This document shows positions 18,080 through 26,760 of a DNA stretch of 64,000 bases, piece after piece (the first letter of the stretch is position 1; each line of letters starts with the position of its first letter). The position numbers were made by a program, and so were the translations under genes. The notes under the pieces are model-generated. The model worked only from the letters and a program-made list of their open reading frames with translations, was not told the DNA's origin and did no database searches. This DNA comes from Sulfobacillus acidophilus DSM 10332 (GTDB lineage: Bacteria; Bacillota; Sulfobacillia; Sulfobacillales; Sulfobacillaceae). Location: the NCBI GenBank assembly GCA_000237975.1, contig CP003179.1:3192270-3256269 (forward strand), written 5' to 3'.

Positions 18080-18741
18080 TGTACGGGATGATGCTCCGCC
18101 AATACGCGCTGCATCCCGTGCAAGATATTATCCCGCAAGACATTTTTCACGACCTCGAAATCGAGGTGCTGAAATGCCTCAACGATGCGTTCATGTTCGG
18201 CTAGAGAGCGTGCGATTTCGTCTTCCGACTGGATCGAGGCCCGCAACAAATACTTTAAGGGATAGCTGATTTGATGCCACAAGGCAAAAATCACCGTGCC
18301 CCCGCCATGTTCCACAATTTCCTGATGAAATCGGCTGTTATCCGCCGCATATTGCGGATAGTCATGGTGCTGCACGGCCCGATGCATGGAGTGCACGACT
18401 TTTTGCAAGGCCAGGATAAACGTGTCATCCCAATGGGCTTGAATGCGATCGACCGCCAGCAATTCCAGCGCAATCCGCGTTTGATAAAGCGCCTCGATAT
18501 CTTCCGCGGTATAGGTTCGGACGACCGTTCCCCGCCGCGGCACCCGTTCAATCAGACCTTGCACCTGTAACAAGTACAACGCTTCCCGGATGGGCGCCCG
18601 ACTCGTCCGATAGCGATGCGCCAGCTCCCCCTCTTTTAATCGTTCACCCGGTCGAAATTCTCCCGCCAAAATTTGTGCCGCAATTGCCTCGGCAATATTA
18701 AACGGTAAGGGATAGCGAAATGCATCGGTGTCTTGAATCAT
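18076..18741 (-). CDS. GntR-family regulator with FCD domain
   Basis: A 221-residue FadR-subfamily regulator. The N-terminal winged helix spans about residues 12-75 (LKEGELAHRYRTSRAPIREAL, with VPRRGTVVRTYT as the wing), followed by the all-helical FCD ligand domain (residues 85-215) with metal-ligand-type His and Asp residues (DNSRFHQEIVEHGG). The ATG at 18741 follows GGAGGGGG. It lies downstream of the acyl-CoA operon and has its own promoter. FadR-type regulators of this kind often sense acyl-CoAs or organic acids, so control of the neighbouring acyl-CoA genes is plausible but unproven. Confidence 0.9.
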   Translation of the reverse strand: MIQDTDAFRYPLPFNIAEAIAAQILAGEFRPGERLKEGELAHRYRTSRAPIREALYLLQVQGLIERVPRRGTVVRTYTAEDIEALYQTRIALELLAVDRIQAHWDDTFILALQKVVHSMHRAVQHHDYPQYAADNSRFHQEIVEHGGGTVIFALWHQISYPLKYLLRASIQSEDEIARSLAEHERIVEAFQHLDFEVVKNVLRDNILHGMQRVLAEHHPVH

Positions 18742-18761
18742 CAAAACCCCCTCCGTCCCTC

Positions 18762-18792
18762 ATTATACCGACTTCCTCGCCCCCTTGCACAA
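18762..18792 (-). promoter_or_regulatory. Promoter of the GntR/FCD regulator
   Basis: A perfect TATAAT (minus strand, 18767-18762) lies about 20 bases before the regulator's start codon. The best -35 (TTGTGC) sits 19 bases upstream, slightly longer than ideal. Confidence 0.5.
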
Positions 18793-18831
18793 CGTGGTAT
18801 GAGTATTCTTTATTTAATGTGCTATTTTGTA

Positions 18832-18860
18832 TTGACGGACAGTTTTCGGTTGCATAATAG
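18832..18860 (+). promoter_or_regulatory. Plus-strand promoter with no known gene downstream
   Basis: TTGACG (18832-18837), a 17-base spacer and TAATAG (18855-18860) make a good sigma-A promoter that points rightward, into the antisense strand of the acyl-CoA dehydrogenase gene. A palindrome at 18868-18893 follows directly. It may drive an antisense or small RNA, or be fortuitous. The 264-base gap holds only this and the GntR promoter. Confidence 0.45.
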
Positions 18861-18867
18861 GGCTCTG

Positions 18868-18893
18868 TCGACAATCGGTAGGGCCGTTGTCGA
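18868..18893. promoter_or_regulatory. Palindrome/hairpin in the regulator gap
   Basis: TCGACAA (18868-18874) and TTGTCGA (18887-18893) are perfect inverted copies, with an inner CGG/CCG pair that extends the hairpin. It lies right at the expected start of the plus-strand transcript from the promoter at 18832 and between the GntR gene and the acyl-CoA operon, so it may be an operator for the FCD regulator or an RNA structure. Confidence 0.4.
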
Positions 18894-19005
18894 GGCGCAT
18901 TGCCGGCCACGGAGCGCCTGCCCGGCGCACGACCGGCATGACGCACAGTGATAGAAAAGGCGATCCTGTCGTCGGACCATGAAATCCCGAAAAGACGTTC
19001 TCGAC

Positions 19006-20151
19006 TCAATCCAACACATCTTTAGCGATGATCGTCTTCATAATCTCGTTGGTGCCGGCATATATCGGCATTACGGCAATATCCCGATAACGTCGCGCAA
19101 TTTCATAATCCTCCATATATCCGTTGCCGCCATGCAGTTGAAGGCAGGCACCAATTACCGCTTTCGCCGTATCCGTGGCCCACCATTTCGCCATCGAGGC
19201 GTCGCTGACCGTCGCCGAACCCGCCATATGACGCACAACCACGGAATCGACGAATGCGCGACTGACCTGAACCCGGGTACATAACTCCGCCATGGTGAAC
19301 CGAATCGTCTGCAACCGGGATAGCGGTTGGCCAAACTGAATCCGCCGGGTCACGTACTCCCGGGTCAGTTCCAACGCCCGTTCCATACCGGCCTGGGCCG
19401 CAATCGCCACCATCAGGCGTTCTTGCCGTAAATTCTCCGCCAAATACCGAAAGCCTTCACCCTCCTCGCCGAGGAGATGATCGCGCGGAACGCGACAATG
19501 ATCGAAAAAGAGTTCCGCCGTATCTTGACTGTGTTGGCCGATTTTGTGAAACACCCGTCCGCGACGAAATCCGGGCGTGTCGGCTTCGATACACAAGAGA
19601 CTGATGCCACGGTGCGGCGGCTTGGCGGTCGGATCGGTTTTCACCGCCACGACCACCAAATCGGCTTGACCTCCGTTGGTAATAAAGGTTTTTTGCCCGG
19701 TCACCACATAATCGTCCCCGTGGCGCTCGGCCACGGTACGAATCGAGGCAAGATCGGATCCGGCCTCGGGTTCGGTCATGGCAACCGCGGTAATGATGTC
19801 GCCGGAGGCACACCGCGGCAACCAGTGCTCTTTCATTTCCGGACGCGCGTATTGAACAATATACGGCACGACAATGTCGTTATGCAGTCCGATTCCGCCG
19901 AGACCGGATCCGATCCGCTCGAGTTCTTCGGTGATGACCACCGCGTAGCCGAAATCGGCTCCGGATCCTCCGTAGGTTTCCTCGACCATGGGACAAAGAA
20001 ACCCGTGCGAACCCATCTTTCGCCAAAATTCCCGCGGGACTTGCCGCCGGTGTTCCCACTCGGAGAAATACGGGCGAGCCTCGGTATCCAAAAAACGTCG
20101 GAACACCTGCCGGAATTCCTCATGTTCCGGAGTTAAATAGGGATGCGGCAT
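19006..20151 (-). CDS. Acyl-CoA dehydrogenase
   Basis: A 381-residue FAD-dependent acyl-CoA dehydrogenase. Family signatures include AMTEPEAGSDLASIRT near residues 122-137, a QFGQPLSRLQTIRFTMAEL segment near 258-276, and LHGGNGYMEDYEIARRYRDI near 340-359. In this family the catalytic Glu lies in the C-terminal helix region (here GTNE). GGGAGGGAGG precedes the ATG, and the gene follows the SDR gene by 12 bases. It performs the first oxidation of an acyl-CoA in the cytoplasm. With the thiolase, dehydrogenase and CoA-transferase upstream it makes a beta-oxidation-type set. The acyl chain (straight, branched or aromatic) is not evident. Confidence 0.93.
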   Translation of the reverse strand: MPHPYLTPEHEEFRQVFRRFLDTEARPYFSEWEHRRQVPREFWRKMGSHGFLCPMVEETYGGSGADFGYAVVITEELERIGSGLGGIGLHNDIVVPYIVQYARPEMKEHWLPRCASGDIITAVAMTEPEAGSDLASIRTVAERHGDDYVVTGQKTFITNGGQADLVVVAVKTDPTAKPPHRGISLLCIEADTPGFRRGRVFHKIGQHSQDTAELFFDHCRVPRDHLLGEEGEGFRYLAENLRQERLMVAIAAQAGMERALELTREYVTRRIQFGQPLSRLQTIRFTMAELCTRVQVSRAFVDSVVVRHMAGSATVSDASMAKWWATDTAKAVIGACLQLHGGNGYMEDYEIARRYRDIAVMPIYAGTNEIMKTIIAKDVLD

Positions 20152-20163
20152 CGTCCTCCCTCC

Positions 20164-20925
20164 CTAGCGTGGCGCCATCCGAATCGCTCCGTCGAGTCGA
20201 ATCACTTCCCCGTTCAACATCGGATTTTCCACGATGTGCCGGGCCAACAGGCCGTATTCCCGCGGGTTTCCCAGTCTGGACGGAAACGGGACCTGGGCGC
20301 CCAACGAACGGCGAACCTCGTCGGACAACAAGCCGAGCATCGGCGTATCAAAGATGCCCGGCGCAATCGTGACCACCCGAATACCCCATTGGGCCAATTC
20401 GCGGGCAATCGGCAGCGTCATCCCGACGACCGCGCCTTTGGAGGCGGAGTAGGCCGCCTGACCGATTTGGCCTTCAAACGCGGCCACGGATGCCGTATTG
20501 ATGATCACGCCGCGTTCCCCGTCTTCGCCCGGCGGTAGATCCCGCATCGCCCACGCCGTCCACCGAATGACGTTAAAGGTGCCGACCGTATTGACCCAGA
20601 GCACCCGATGAAACGCATCCAGCGAATGAGGGCCGTTTTTGCCCACCACACGCGCCGCAATGCCGATCCCGGCGCAATTGACCGCCCCGGCGATTTGGCC
20701 CCAATCATGCACCAATTCGTCAACCATGCGGTGCACCCCGTCGTCGTCGGTCACGTCGATCGGGTAAAATCGGCCGCCAATCCGGTCGGCCACTTTTTGC
20801 CCGCGTTCCGTGTCGCGATCCACGATGGCGACATGGGCACCGGCCTCATGAAACACTTCCGCGGTAGCCTCGCCCAATCCGGAACCGCCGCCGGTCACAA
20901 TAAATCCGCGTCCCTCGATCCGCAT
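20164..20925 (-). CDS. Short-chain dehydrogenase, 3-hydroxyacyl-CoA dehydrogenase type 2-like
   Basis: A 253-residue SDR oxidoreductase. The NAD-binding GGGSGLG is at residues 12-18, NCAGIG near 84-89, and the catalytic YSASK motif near 160. An Asp after the second strand (IVDRD) favours NAD over NADP. The overall sequence resembles type-2 (HSD17B10-like) 3-hydroxyacyl-CoA dehydrogenases, which fits its place between a thiolase and an acyl-CoA dehydrogenase. GGAGGG precedes the ATG. It probably oxidises the 3-hydroxyacyl-CoA intermediate. Confidence 0.9.
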   Translation of the reverse strand: MRIEGRGFIVTGGGSGLGEATAEVFHEAGAHVAIVDRDTERGQKVADRIGGRFYPIDVTDDDGVHRMVDELVHDWGQIAGAVNCAGIGIAARVVGKNGPHSLDAFHRVLWVNTVGTFNVIRWTAWAMRDLPPGEDGERGVIINTASVAAFEGQIGQAAYSASKGAVVGMTLPIARELAQWGIRVVTIAPGIFDTPMLGLLSDEVRRSLGAQVPFPSRLGNPREYGLLARHIVENPMLNGEVIRLDGAIRMAPR

Positions 20926-20945
20926 CCGTATCCCTCCGTGTATAT

Positions 20946-22109
20946 TTAGATTCGTTCAATAATCGTCGCGTTGGCCATTCCGCCGCCCTCGCAGATCGCC
21001 ATCAACCCGTAGCGCGCCTGATGAAGCTCCAACGCATTCAAGAGCGTTGCGGTAATCCGGGTGCCGGTCGCCCCCAACGGGTGTCCGAGCGCGATCGCGC
21101 CCCCGTTCACGTTGACACGTTCCATGGGCACGCCGATCTCCCGTTGCCAGGCCAGCACCACAGACGCAAAGGCTTCATTGACCTCGAACAAATCAATTTG
21201 GCCGACCGACAGACCGGCCCGGTCCAACACTTTACGGGTGGCCGGGATGGGCCCGGTCAGCATGGTCACCGGATCGACACCAACCAGGGCAAATGACACG
21301 AACCGCGCCCGCGGCCGAAGGCCCAGCCTTTCCGCCACATCCCGGCGCATCACCAAGGCGGCGCTGGCCCCGTCGGAAATTTGGCTGGCATTCCCTGCGG
21401 TAATGAGCTCCAGATCGGGGAACGCCGGCGGCAAGCCGAGCATTTTCTCCACCGTGGTGTCCGGCCGAATCCCCTCGTCGGACTGAAACAGCGTCCCGTC
21501 GGCCAAGGTTACCGGCACGATTTCCTGGTCAAACGCCCCCGACGATTGGGCACGAAACGCGCGCTGATGGCTTTCAAAACCGAAGGCATCCAAATCCTCC
21601 CGGCGTAAATTCCATTCCTTGGCAATCAATTCCGCTCCTAATGCCTGGTCAAAAAATTCCCGTCCGTAACGGTCGAGGCGGTAACGTTCATAAAGGGACG
21701 GTGTCATGGGAAACCCTTGGACTTTTACCGTACTCATCATCGGCACCCGCGACATCGATTCCACACCGGCCGCGATTGCAACGTCATAGGCCCCCGCCAA
21801 AATCCCCTGGGCGGCAAAATGAAGAGCTTGCAGACTCGAACCGCATTGTCGGTCAATCGTAACCGCCGGGACCGATTCCGGCAGCCCGGCCGCGAGCCAG
21901 GCGTTGCGCCCGATATTGACCGCTTGCTCCCCCACTTGATCGACACAGCCGACAATCACGTCGTCGACCAGTTCCGGATTCAGCCGATTACGCCGGATCA
22001 CTTGCCGAAACACGCCGGCCAGCAAATCGATCGGATGCACGTCGGCCAAACGGCCGCGCCGGCGACCGATGGGGGTGCGCACCGCATCCACAATGACTGC
22101 ATCAACCAT
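20946..22109 (-). CDS. Thiolase (acetyl-CoA acyltransferase)
   Basis: A 387-residue thiolase. The nucleophilic Cys is in DRQCGSSLQAL (near residue 88), the His in NGGAIALGHPLGATGTR (near 343) and the second catalytic Cys in CEGGGMANATI near the C-terminus (about 374). The N-terminal IVDAVRTPIGRRRG is standard. TAGGAGG precedes the ATG. It would cleave 3-ketoacyl-CoA to acetyl-CoA (or propionyl-CoA) in the same pathway as its neighbours, though biosynthetic condensation cannot be excluded. Confidence 0.94.
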   Translation of the reverse strand: MVDAVIVDAVRTPIGRRRGRLADVHPIDLLAGVFRQVIRRNRLNPELVDDVIVGCVDQVGEQAVNIGRNAWLAAGLPESVPAVTIDRQCGSSLQALHFAAQGILAGAYDVAIAAGVESMSRVPMMSTVKVQGFPMTPSLYERYRLDRYGREFFDQALGAELIAKEWNLRREDLDAFGFESHQRAFRAQSSGAFDQEIVPVTLADGTLFQSDEGIRPDTTVEKMLGLPPAFPDLELITAGNASQISDGASAALVMRRDVAERLGLRPRARFVSFALVGVDPVTMLTGPIPATRKVLDRAGLSVGQIDLFEVNEAFASVVLAWQREIGVPMERVNVNGGAIALGHPLGATGTRITATLLNALELHQARYGLMAICEGGGMANATIIERI

Positions 22110-22130
22110 GTTCTCGCCTCCTATATGCGG

Positions 22131-23072
22131 TTAAGCCAATCCGGCCGCTTCCGGCACGGACAGCACCGGGGTCAAACACGCGTCCGCCTTTTGGGCCGTT
22201 TCGCACCATTCCTCGAACGGGCGTGCGGCAAAACACGCCACAATAGCCCGGTAAATCGGATTATGCGGTGTGGCGTCGCTAAATTGAAAAGGAATCCATT
22301 CCGGATGTCCCACGGCGTCGCAAAAATTTTTCCAGAATTTAGGCTCCAATGCGGCAAGCGCCATCCACCGTCCATCTTGGGTGCGGTATAGACGATAACA
22401 GACCACCCGCCCGGACAGCTCGGCAAATCCCCGCTCCCCGGTCAGCCGCCAAACGGCCGTATAGAGCGTCAACAGACGTTTTAAGGCATCGGTCATCGAG
22501 ATGTCCAAAAACGCCCCCCGGCCGGTACGCTCGCGGTCCACCAAGGCCGCCAAAATCGCCGTCACCGCAGCTTCTCCGCCGATAAGGTCCGCCCACTGAA
22601 CCACCGGTACTGCCGGACCGCCCGAGGCGTGTTCGGACAAGGACAAGAGCCCGCTCAACGCCTGGTAATTCAGGTCATGCCCCGCCTGGGCCGCCAACGG
22701 CCCAGTCTGGCCGTAACCGGTCAACGAACAGTAGATTAACCGGGGATTCACGACCGCCAAGGTGTCATAATCGATTCCGAGCCGAGCCGCCACACCGGGC
22801 CGAAATCCCTCCAACACCACGTCGGCGTCGACCGCCATCTCTCGTACCAACGCCTTCCCGTCCATTGATGTCAGATCCACTTCTCGAAGCGTTTTGCCGT
22901 CCGCGTGGAACTGAAACACCACCCCGACTCCGTCGTTCAGCGGTCCGGTCCACCGGGCCGGGTCACCGCCGGGAGGCTCGATCTTCCACACCGTGGCCCC
23001 AAGATCACGTAGGCGTGAGGAGGCGTGAGGACCGGGCAAGAGCATCGTAAAATCGAGTACCGTAATTCCCAT
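22131..23072 (-). CDS. CaiB/BaiF-family CoA-transferase or racemase, C-terminally short
   Basis: A family III CoA-transferase-like protein of 313 residues. The N-terminal GITVLDFTMLLPGPHASSRL, the following EPPGGDPAR and the Asp-containing GHDLNYQALSG segment (near residue 130) resemble alpha-methylacyl-CoA racemases. The protein ends right after CLTPVLSVPEA, where relatives continue for roughly 50 more residues, so it looks truncated. The start is uncertain: ATG at 23072 is given, but GTG codons at 23090 or 23087 and an ATG at 23078 are possible. It is the first gene of the minus-strand acyl-CoA operon and probably activates or racemises a branched acyl-CoA. Confidence 0.82.
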   Translation of the reverse strand: MGITVLDFTMLLPGPHASSRLRDLGATVWKIEPPGGDPARWTGPLNDGVGVVFQFHADGKTLREVDLTSMDGKALVREMAVDADVVLEGFRPGVAARLGIDYDTLAVVNPRLIYCSLTGYGQTGPLAAQAGHDLNYQALSGLLSLSEHASGGPAVPVVQWADLIGGEAAVTAILAALVDRERTGRGAFLDISMTDALKRLLTLYTAVWRLTGERGFAELSGRVVCYRLYRTQDGRWMALAALEPKFWKNFCDAVGHPEWIPFQFSDATPHNPIYRAIVACFAARPFEEWCETAQKADACLTPVLSVPEAAGLA

Positions 23073-23225
23073 TAACATGGCATGCACCACTATCACTGAC
23101 CTGATGAGACCTAGACAGCCGCTCCAATCCCGTTATAGTATAAATCAAATCGATTGAACTCTGATAGTATTGCCATCTGCAAAAATTTAGCGACGGCAAT
23201 CCTTCGGACAAAGGGGATGGCACGA

Positions 23226-24839
23226 ATGATGCAAACACCGCTCAACTTGTTTAATTTGTTCGATTATTCTCAAAAGATGTATCGCGACAAATGGATTGTC
23301 ACCCGCACCCCGGACGGTATACATCGGTATCAATATAGCGAGTTCGGAAACCGGGTCCGGAGGTTGTCCGGTGCGTTGCGGACCCTCGGCGTACAGCCCG
23401 GCGATCGGGTCGGTACGTTGGCATGGAACGATTTCCGCCATTTGGAGATTTATTTTGCGGTACCGCTCATGGGTGCCGTCTTACACACCATCAACCTCCG
23501 CCTGTCGACCGACCATATTCGCTATATTGTCAATCATGCGGGCGACCGGGTGTTATTCGTCGACGAAAGTCTTTTGCCGCTGTTGGAACCCATCCGCGAT
23601 CAATTGCCGTCGGTAGAACACGTGATTGTGCTGGGGACCACACCGGAACCGAACCAGAGTCCGATTCAACCGGCTGATGCCTATGAGGATCTGTTGCGGC
23701 GCGCCGCGCCCTTGGACGATTATGACCCCGATTGGCCGGAAAACAGCCCCTTAGGCATGTGCTACACATCCGCCACCACCGGCAACCCGAAAGGTGTCGT
23801 GTATTCGCACCGCGGAATCTTTTTGCACAGCATGGCCATGGGACTGGCCAACACGTCGGCACTATCCGAAAGCGATACGGTGATGCCCATCGTGCCCATG
23901 TTTCACGCCAACGCGTGGGGACTGCCGTTTGCCGCTGTCTGGTTTGGCAGCAACATCGTCCTGCCGGGTCCCGCCCCGACTCCCGGTGATTTGGTCCAAC
24001 TCATGGCGGACGAACGGGTAACGGTGGCGGCCGGGGTTCCCACCGTCTGGCTGGGCGTCGCCAACGTGTTGGAGCGACAACCCGTCCGGTTGTCCCTCCG
24101 GATGGCGCTCTGTGGCGGATCGGCGGCGCCGCCGGCGCTCATCCGAACGTTTGAAGACAGGTTCGGTGTACCGTTCGCCCATGCCTACGGCATGACCGAA
24201 ACGAGCCCCTTGGCCACTTTTTCGCGTCTGAAAAGCACCCTCGCGGACCGCACGGAGGACGAACGGCTGGCCATCCGGGCTACCCAGGGGTTGTTGGTCC
24301 CCGGGCTTTTCATGCGGCTGGTGCGTGACGGTGAAGACGTGCCGTGGGACGGCGAATCGATGGGCGAGCTGTGGCTTCGGGGCCCATGGATAGCCGACGA
24401 ATATTACCACGACGCACGAACCCGGGACAGCTTTGAAGACGGTTGGCTGAAAACCGGCGATGTCGCCACCATCAACCCGGATGGTTATGTTCGGCTGGTC
24501 GACCGCACCAAAGACCTCGTCAAGAGCGGCGGAGAATGGATTTCTTCTGTCGATCTGGAAAACGCCTTGATGGCCCATCCCGCTGTCTTTGAAGCGGCCG
24601 TGGTCGGCGTGCCCCATCCCAAGTGGGACGAGCGGCCATTGGCCTTCGTGGTGCCGAAAGACGGGCAGTCCGTCGGCAAAGAGGAGCTTCTGGCACATTT
24701 GGCCCAAACCTTCCCGAAATGGTGGCTACCTGACGACGTCATCATCTTGCCGGAGATTCCCAAAACCTCGGTCGGGAAATTCATGAAACGGGCGTTACGC
24801 GAACAGTACCGCGACCATTTGACAAAGACCGCTTCATAA
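23226..24839 (+). CDS. Acyl-CoA synthetase (long/medium-chain AMP-forming ligase)
   Basis: A 537-residue AMP-binding ligase. The phosphate-binding motif YTSATTGNPKGVVYSHRG is near residues 179-196, the adenine motif HAYGMTETSPLA near 318-329, the hinge GDVATINPDGYVRLVDR near 418-434 and the catalytic Lys segment KTSVGKFMKRALR near the C-terminus. The ATG at 23226 is preferred over 23217 because AAAGGGG (23210-23216) then has a 9-base spacing. It is divergent from the acyl-CoA operon and should activate a fatty or related carboxylic acid to its CoA thioester. Confidence 0.92.
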   Translation: MMQTPLNLFNLFDYSQKMYRDKWIVTRTPDGIHRYQYSEFGNRVRRLSGALRTLGVQPGDRVGTLAWNDFRHLEIYFAVPLMGAVLHTINLRLSTDHIRYIVNHAGDRVLFVDESLLPLLEPIRDQLPSVEHVIVLGTTPEPNQSPIQPADAYEDLLRRAAPLDDYDPDWPENSPLGMCYTSATTGNPKGVVYSHRGIFLHSMAMGLANTSALSESDTVMPIVPMFHANAWGLPFAAVWFGSNIVLPGPAPTPGDLVQLMADERVTVAAGVPTVWLGVANVLERQPVRLSLRMALCGGSAAPPALIRTFEDRFGVPFAHAYGMTETSPLATFSRLKSTLADRTEDERLAIRATQGLLVPGLFMRLVRDGEDVPWDGESMGELWLRGPWIADEYYHDARTRDSFEDGWLKTGDVATINPDGYVRLVDRTKDLVKSGGEWISSVDLENALMAHPAVFEAAVVGVPHPKWDERPLAFVVPKDGQSVGKEELLAHLAQTFPKWWLPDDVIILPEIPKTSVGKFMKRALREQYRDHLTKTAS

Positions 24840-24858
24840 TAGAAGGGGGGACCGCCCC

Positions 24859-26346
24859 ATGCCCAGCATTGGTGAAATCCTGGCGCGCCAGGCCCACCGG
24901 GTTCCCCGGCGCACCGCACTGATTTTTGGCGACCGTCAATATACCTATCAAGAACTTACCCGACAGGTCAACCAAACGGCCCACGTGTTGGCTAGTCAGC
25001 CGGTCGGCCGCGGGGACCGGGTCGCGCTGATGGCACCCAACAACGACAATTTTATCCTCGCCTATTACGCCTTACTCCGTCTCGGCGCGATTGTGGTCCC
25101 GATCAATGTCCGCCTCGCCCCGCCGGAGCTCCGTTACCAGTTGGAAGACAGCCAAAGCCGACTGATCGTCTATGATCCCGCCCTAACCGCCACCGTGCTG
25201 GCCGGTACCCCCACCGGAGTAGGGCGGTTGTCGATTAGTGACCTCGAGGAGTTACGCCGGCGGGCCTCGCCCAACCCGCCCGCCGTCCACGTGGAAGAGA
25301 CGGATGATGCCCAGATTCTTTATACGTCCGGAACCACCGGCCGACCCAAAGGCGTCCTGATGGACCACCACCGGATCATTTGGACCGGGTTAAATGTGGT
25401 CACCGGGGTCGGACTTCGGGAAGGCGAACGGCTACTCCATGTGGCGCCTCTCTATCATTCGGCGGAGCTCGACCTCTTTTTAATGGGCGGGACCTATGTG
25501 GCGGCCACTCATATTGTCTTGGGGGAGTTCCACCCCCGCCGGGTATTGGAAACGTTGGCCGAACAGCGCGTTACGGCCTTTTTTGGTGTCCCCACCATGT
25601 ATCAAATGATGTTACGGGAAGATCTCTTAGATCGTCTAGATCTATCCGCTTGGCGCATTGGAATGTTCGGGGCGGCTCCGATGCCGCCGGCAACGGTTTT
25701 GGAATGGGCCCGCCGGTTGCCGGGATTGACTTTATACAATTTGGCGGGACTGACCGAAATGGGTCCGGGCGGGGTATATCTGGGCGGCCCGGAGCTGTTG
25801 GCCCATCCCGGCGCCGCGGGCCGACCGATTCTGAACACAGAGGCCCGAGTCGTTACCGAGGACGGTCGGGATACCGCCCCGGGCGAGGTGGGCGAACTGA
25901 TCTTGCGGGGCGAAACCCTCATGAAAGGCTATTGGAACAATCCCGCTGCCACCGCCGACGCCATTCGGGACGGATGGCTCTACACCGGCGACTTGGCGAG
26001 CCGGGACCAGGACGGGCTCATTACCCTGGTCGACCGGAAGAAGGACCTGATCATCACCGGCGGGATGAACGTGTATTCGGTGGAGGTGGAGCATGCCGTC
26101 TTAAGTCACCCGGCCGTGCTGGATTGTGCGGTCATCGGGCTGCCCCATCCCGATTATGGGGAAACGGTAACCGCGGTTGTCACCCTGGTGCCGGGCGAGA
26201 CGTTGACATTGGAAGAACTCCGGGAACATTGCCGGCCCCTGATTGCCGATTATAAAATTCCCCGGCGCCTCTTTTTGGGATCGGTCCCCCGGAACGCGTC
26301 AGGCAAGATCCTAAAATTCCGGCTACGCCAGCAATACCGAAGCTAA
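24859..26346 (+). CDS. Acyl-CoA synthetase (AMP-forming)
   Basis: A 495-residue AMP-binding enzyme. Motifs are LYTSGTTGRPKGVLMDHHR (near residues 154-172), LAGLTEMGPGG (near 294), TGDLASRDQDGLITLVDRKK (near 374-393) and SGKILKFRLRQQ at the C-terminus with the catalytic Lys. AGAAGGGGGG precedes the ATG, 19 bases after the upstream ligase gene, so the two are co-transcribed. The overall pattern is like medium-chain or aromatic acid:CoA ligases. The two ligases may act on different acids. Its substrate is not identifiable from sequence. Confidence 0.92.
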   Translation: MPSIGEILARQAHRVPRRTALIFGDRQYTYQELTRQVNQTAHVLASQPVGRGDRVALMAPNNDNFILAYYALLRLGAIVVPINVRLAPPELRYQLEDSQSRLIVYDPALTATVLAGTPTGVGRLSISDLEELRRRASPNPPAVHVEETDDAQILYTSGTTGRPKGVLMDHHRIIWTGLNVVTGVGLREGERLLHVAPLYHSAELDLFLMGGTYVAATHIVLGEFHPRRVLETLAEQRVTAFFGVPTMYQMMLREDLLDRLDLSAWRIGMFGAAPMPPATVLEWARRLPGLTLYNLAGLTEMGPGGVYLGGPELLAHPGAAGRPILNTEARVVTEDGRDTAPGEVGELILRGETLMKGYWNNPAATADAIRDGWLYTGDLASRDQDGLITLVDRKKDLIITGGMNVYSVEVEHAVLSHPAVLDCAVIGLPHPDYGETVTAVVTLVPGETLTLEELREHCRPLIADYKIPRRLFLGSVPRNASGKILKFRLRQQYRS

Positions 26347-26760
26347 GGTCGATATCAGGTGGCACCCAAGAAATTATGGCACAAAACGGTCTTTATTCGC
26401 ATCCTGGGGCCAAGGAGAGAACCCGTCCGTTCTGGCAACCGCCAAAGAAGCCTGTGGGCTCGGCACGTTCCGTGAGAGGGAATCACCGGCGGATCTGGCT
26501 ACCGCCGTCAGTCGTTGGTCGAACCTGACGCCAGAGTCTCGTATGACAACGGATTGATAGGGCCTTCAGGTCATTGAGCATCTTCAAAATCTTAGCAACC
26601 GGCTTATGCTGGGGGGTCTTCCCCCGAAAAATGACCCGGCTTCCGAGAACGTTACTTAACTCGACGGATTCCTCCATTGCCTTCATACGGCCTTGGGTGA
26701 ATGAGGGGACATGAAAACCTTCGCCGACGATAGACTGATCCCGAAAGGAGTGTGATAATT
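26347..26760. other. Gap with possible decayed coding debris
   Basis: No intact gene is seen in these 414 bases. One plus-strand frame (about 26348-26560) reads protein-like without a start (for example SPADLATAVSRWSNLTPESR) and ends at a stop near 26560. A minus-strand frame (about 26483-26740) also reads smoothly (KAMEESVELSNVLGSRVIFR). Both may be remains of lost genes or chance. GAAAGGAG for the next gene lies at 26743-26750. Confidence 0.3.

Noticed and set aside
19477-20136. 219-residue plus-strand frame opposite the acyl-CoA dehydrogenase
   Set aside because: It is antisense to an intact dehydrogenase gene, is His/Arg/Gly-rich and has no ribosome binding site.
23862-24707. Long minus-strand reading frame of 281 residues
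   Set aside because: It lies fully inside an acyl-CoA ligase gene with all motifs intact on the other strand. High GC makes such frames common.
25380-26255. Long plus-strand frame of 291 residues in the second ligase gene
   Set aside because: It is out of frame with the ligase, whose motifs are complete, and has low-complexity Arg/Gly-rich composition.
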